In this document: piece by piece, positions 48,262 to 48,665 of the stretch
Layout: every line of letters starts with the position of its first letter
Numbering within the stretch: the first letter of the stretch is position 1
Assembly: GCA_036393295.1 (NCBI GenBank)
Contig: DASWHF010000154.1
Span: forward strand, 1 to 48,665
Source of the DNA: DASWHF01 sp036393295
GTDB lineage: Bacteria; Pseudomonadota; Gammaproteobacteria; Acidiferrobacterales; UBA6901
Length of the DNA stretch: 48,665 nt
Reading direction: 5' to 3'
The notes under the pieces: generated by a model
Seen by the model: the letters and a program-made list of their open reading frames with translations, nothing else
Database searches by the model: none
Told to the model about the DNA's origin: nothing
Translations under genes and position numbers: made by a program

Positions 48262-48665
48262 ATGATCTTCGCCACACCGCCGCGCCTCGCGCCGCCGCGG
48301 GCCGCGATCTGCGAATACTATATTATCGACGAGCAGCGGGCGGTGGCCGCCGTGCTCGCCGCCGCGCGCAGCGACGCCGGCACGCAGGCGCGGATCGCCG
48401 CGCAGGCCCGCGCCCTGATCGAGGCGGTGCGGCGGCGGCGCGCCGGGTCGGGCGGCCTCGACGCGCTGTTGCGCGAGTACGATCTTTCGACCCAGGAAGG
48501 CGTGGTGCTCATGTGCCTGGCCGAGGCGCTGCTGCGCATCCCGGATACCGCCACCGCCGATCGCCTGATCCACGACCGGCTCACGGCGGCGCAGTGGACG
48601 CAACACCTCGGGCGCAGCGATTCGCTGTTCGTGAACGCCTCGACCTGGGGACTGATGCTGTCCGG
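48262..48665 (+). CDS. putA: Bifunctional proline dehydrogenase/P5C dehydrogenase PutA, N-terminal part
   Basis: The first 134 residues of PutA are present; the gene runs off the right edge. PutA oxidises proline to glutamate in two steps, with an FAD proline dehydrogenase domain and an aldehyde dehydrogenase domain. The fragment shows the N-terminal arm and alpha-domain features: LLREYDLSTQEGVVLMCLAE, LLRIPDTATADRLIHD and SLFVNASTWGLMLSG, typical of all PutA proteins. The start ATG 48262 follows GGAGACGGAACG. The start of the fragment (MIFATPPRLAPPRAAI) lacks a ribbon-helix-helix DNA-binding domain, so this is a non-regulatory type. Confidence 0.95.
   Translation, partial: MIFATPPRLAPPRAAICEYYIIDEQRAVAAVLAAARSDAGTQARIAAQARALIEAVRRRRAGSGGLDALLREYDLSTQEGVVLMCLAEALLRIPDTATADRLIHDRLTAAQWTQHLGRSDSLFVNASTWGLMLS

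Noticed and set aside
1..48665. tRNA or rRNA genes
   Set aside because: No T-loop consensus with matching cloverleaf arms or rRNA-like conserved stretch was seen in the intergenic regions; a tRNAscan-type search would settle it.

Overview
The window is a contiguous piece of a high-GC (by eye roughly two-thirds G+C or more) bacterial chromosome. The gene content (PdxH, PldA with the gammaproteobacterial active-site spacing, PutA, Ppc, a PBP7-type endopeptidase, AcpH, Mug, MsrA) points to a gammaproteobacterium. Two adjacent DsrC/TusE-family genes suggest a sulfur-metabolising lineage, for example a purple or colourless sulfur bacterium relative; this placement is inference. No rRNA, tRNA, CRISPR array, prophage or complete insertion sequence was seen.

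Layout. 1-7.4 kb: the tail of an Arg-rich protein (perhaps an RNA helicase), a thioredoxin-fold/HEAT protein, an alpha/beta hydrolase, two DsrC-like proteins, an orphan ParB-like protein, a 190-bp MITE-like element, pdxH, small conserved proteins, pirin with a coupled membrane protein, and a zinc-ribbon protein. 7.4-14.1 kb: a Clp1-like kinase/RNase Z-like fusion, acpH, hsp20, several small proteins and pbpG. 14.1-19.6 kb: a repeat-rich gap, a membrane-anchored protein, a LOG-family protein, an exonuclease, a SelW-like protein, pldA and mug. 19.6-30.5 kb: msrA, an anion permease, a beta-propeller protein, a glycosyltransferase/SGNH esterase pair, a Sel1 protein, a Cache-sensor protein and an MMPL transporter. 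30.7-41.2 kb: ppc, a giant FAD/Fe-S D-lactate-type dehydrogenase carrying an in-frame DNA-repeat insertion, an MbcA/ParS-like protein, PilZ, YbaK-like, a small conserved protein behind a terminator-like leader, and a secreted transglutaminase. 41.2-48.7 kb: cobQ, a selenoneine-type cluster (senA, senB and a selD fusion) interrupted by a RelBE-like toxin-antitoxin pair, and the start of putA.

The most coherent system is the selenium cluster. SelD would make selenophosphate, SenB would make a selenosugar, and SenA would join selenium to hercynine to give a selenoneine precursor; a hercynine-forming methyltransferase is not in the window. Other points of interest are the RNA-kinase/RNase Z fusion, the two DsrC paralogues that each keep a different one of the two redox cysteines, and several families of small palindromic repeats that abut or enter genes. 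In three cases a repeat supplies the stop codon of the upstream gene, and in one it is translated inside a coding sequence.
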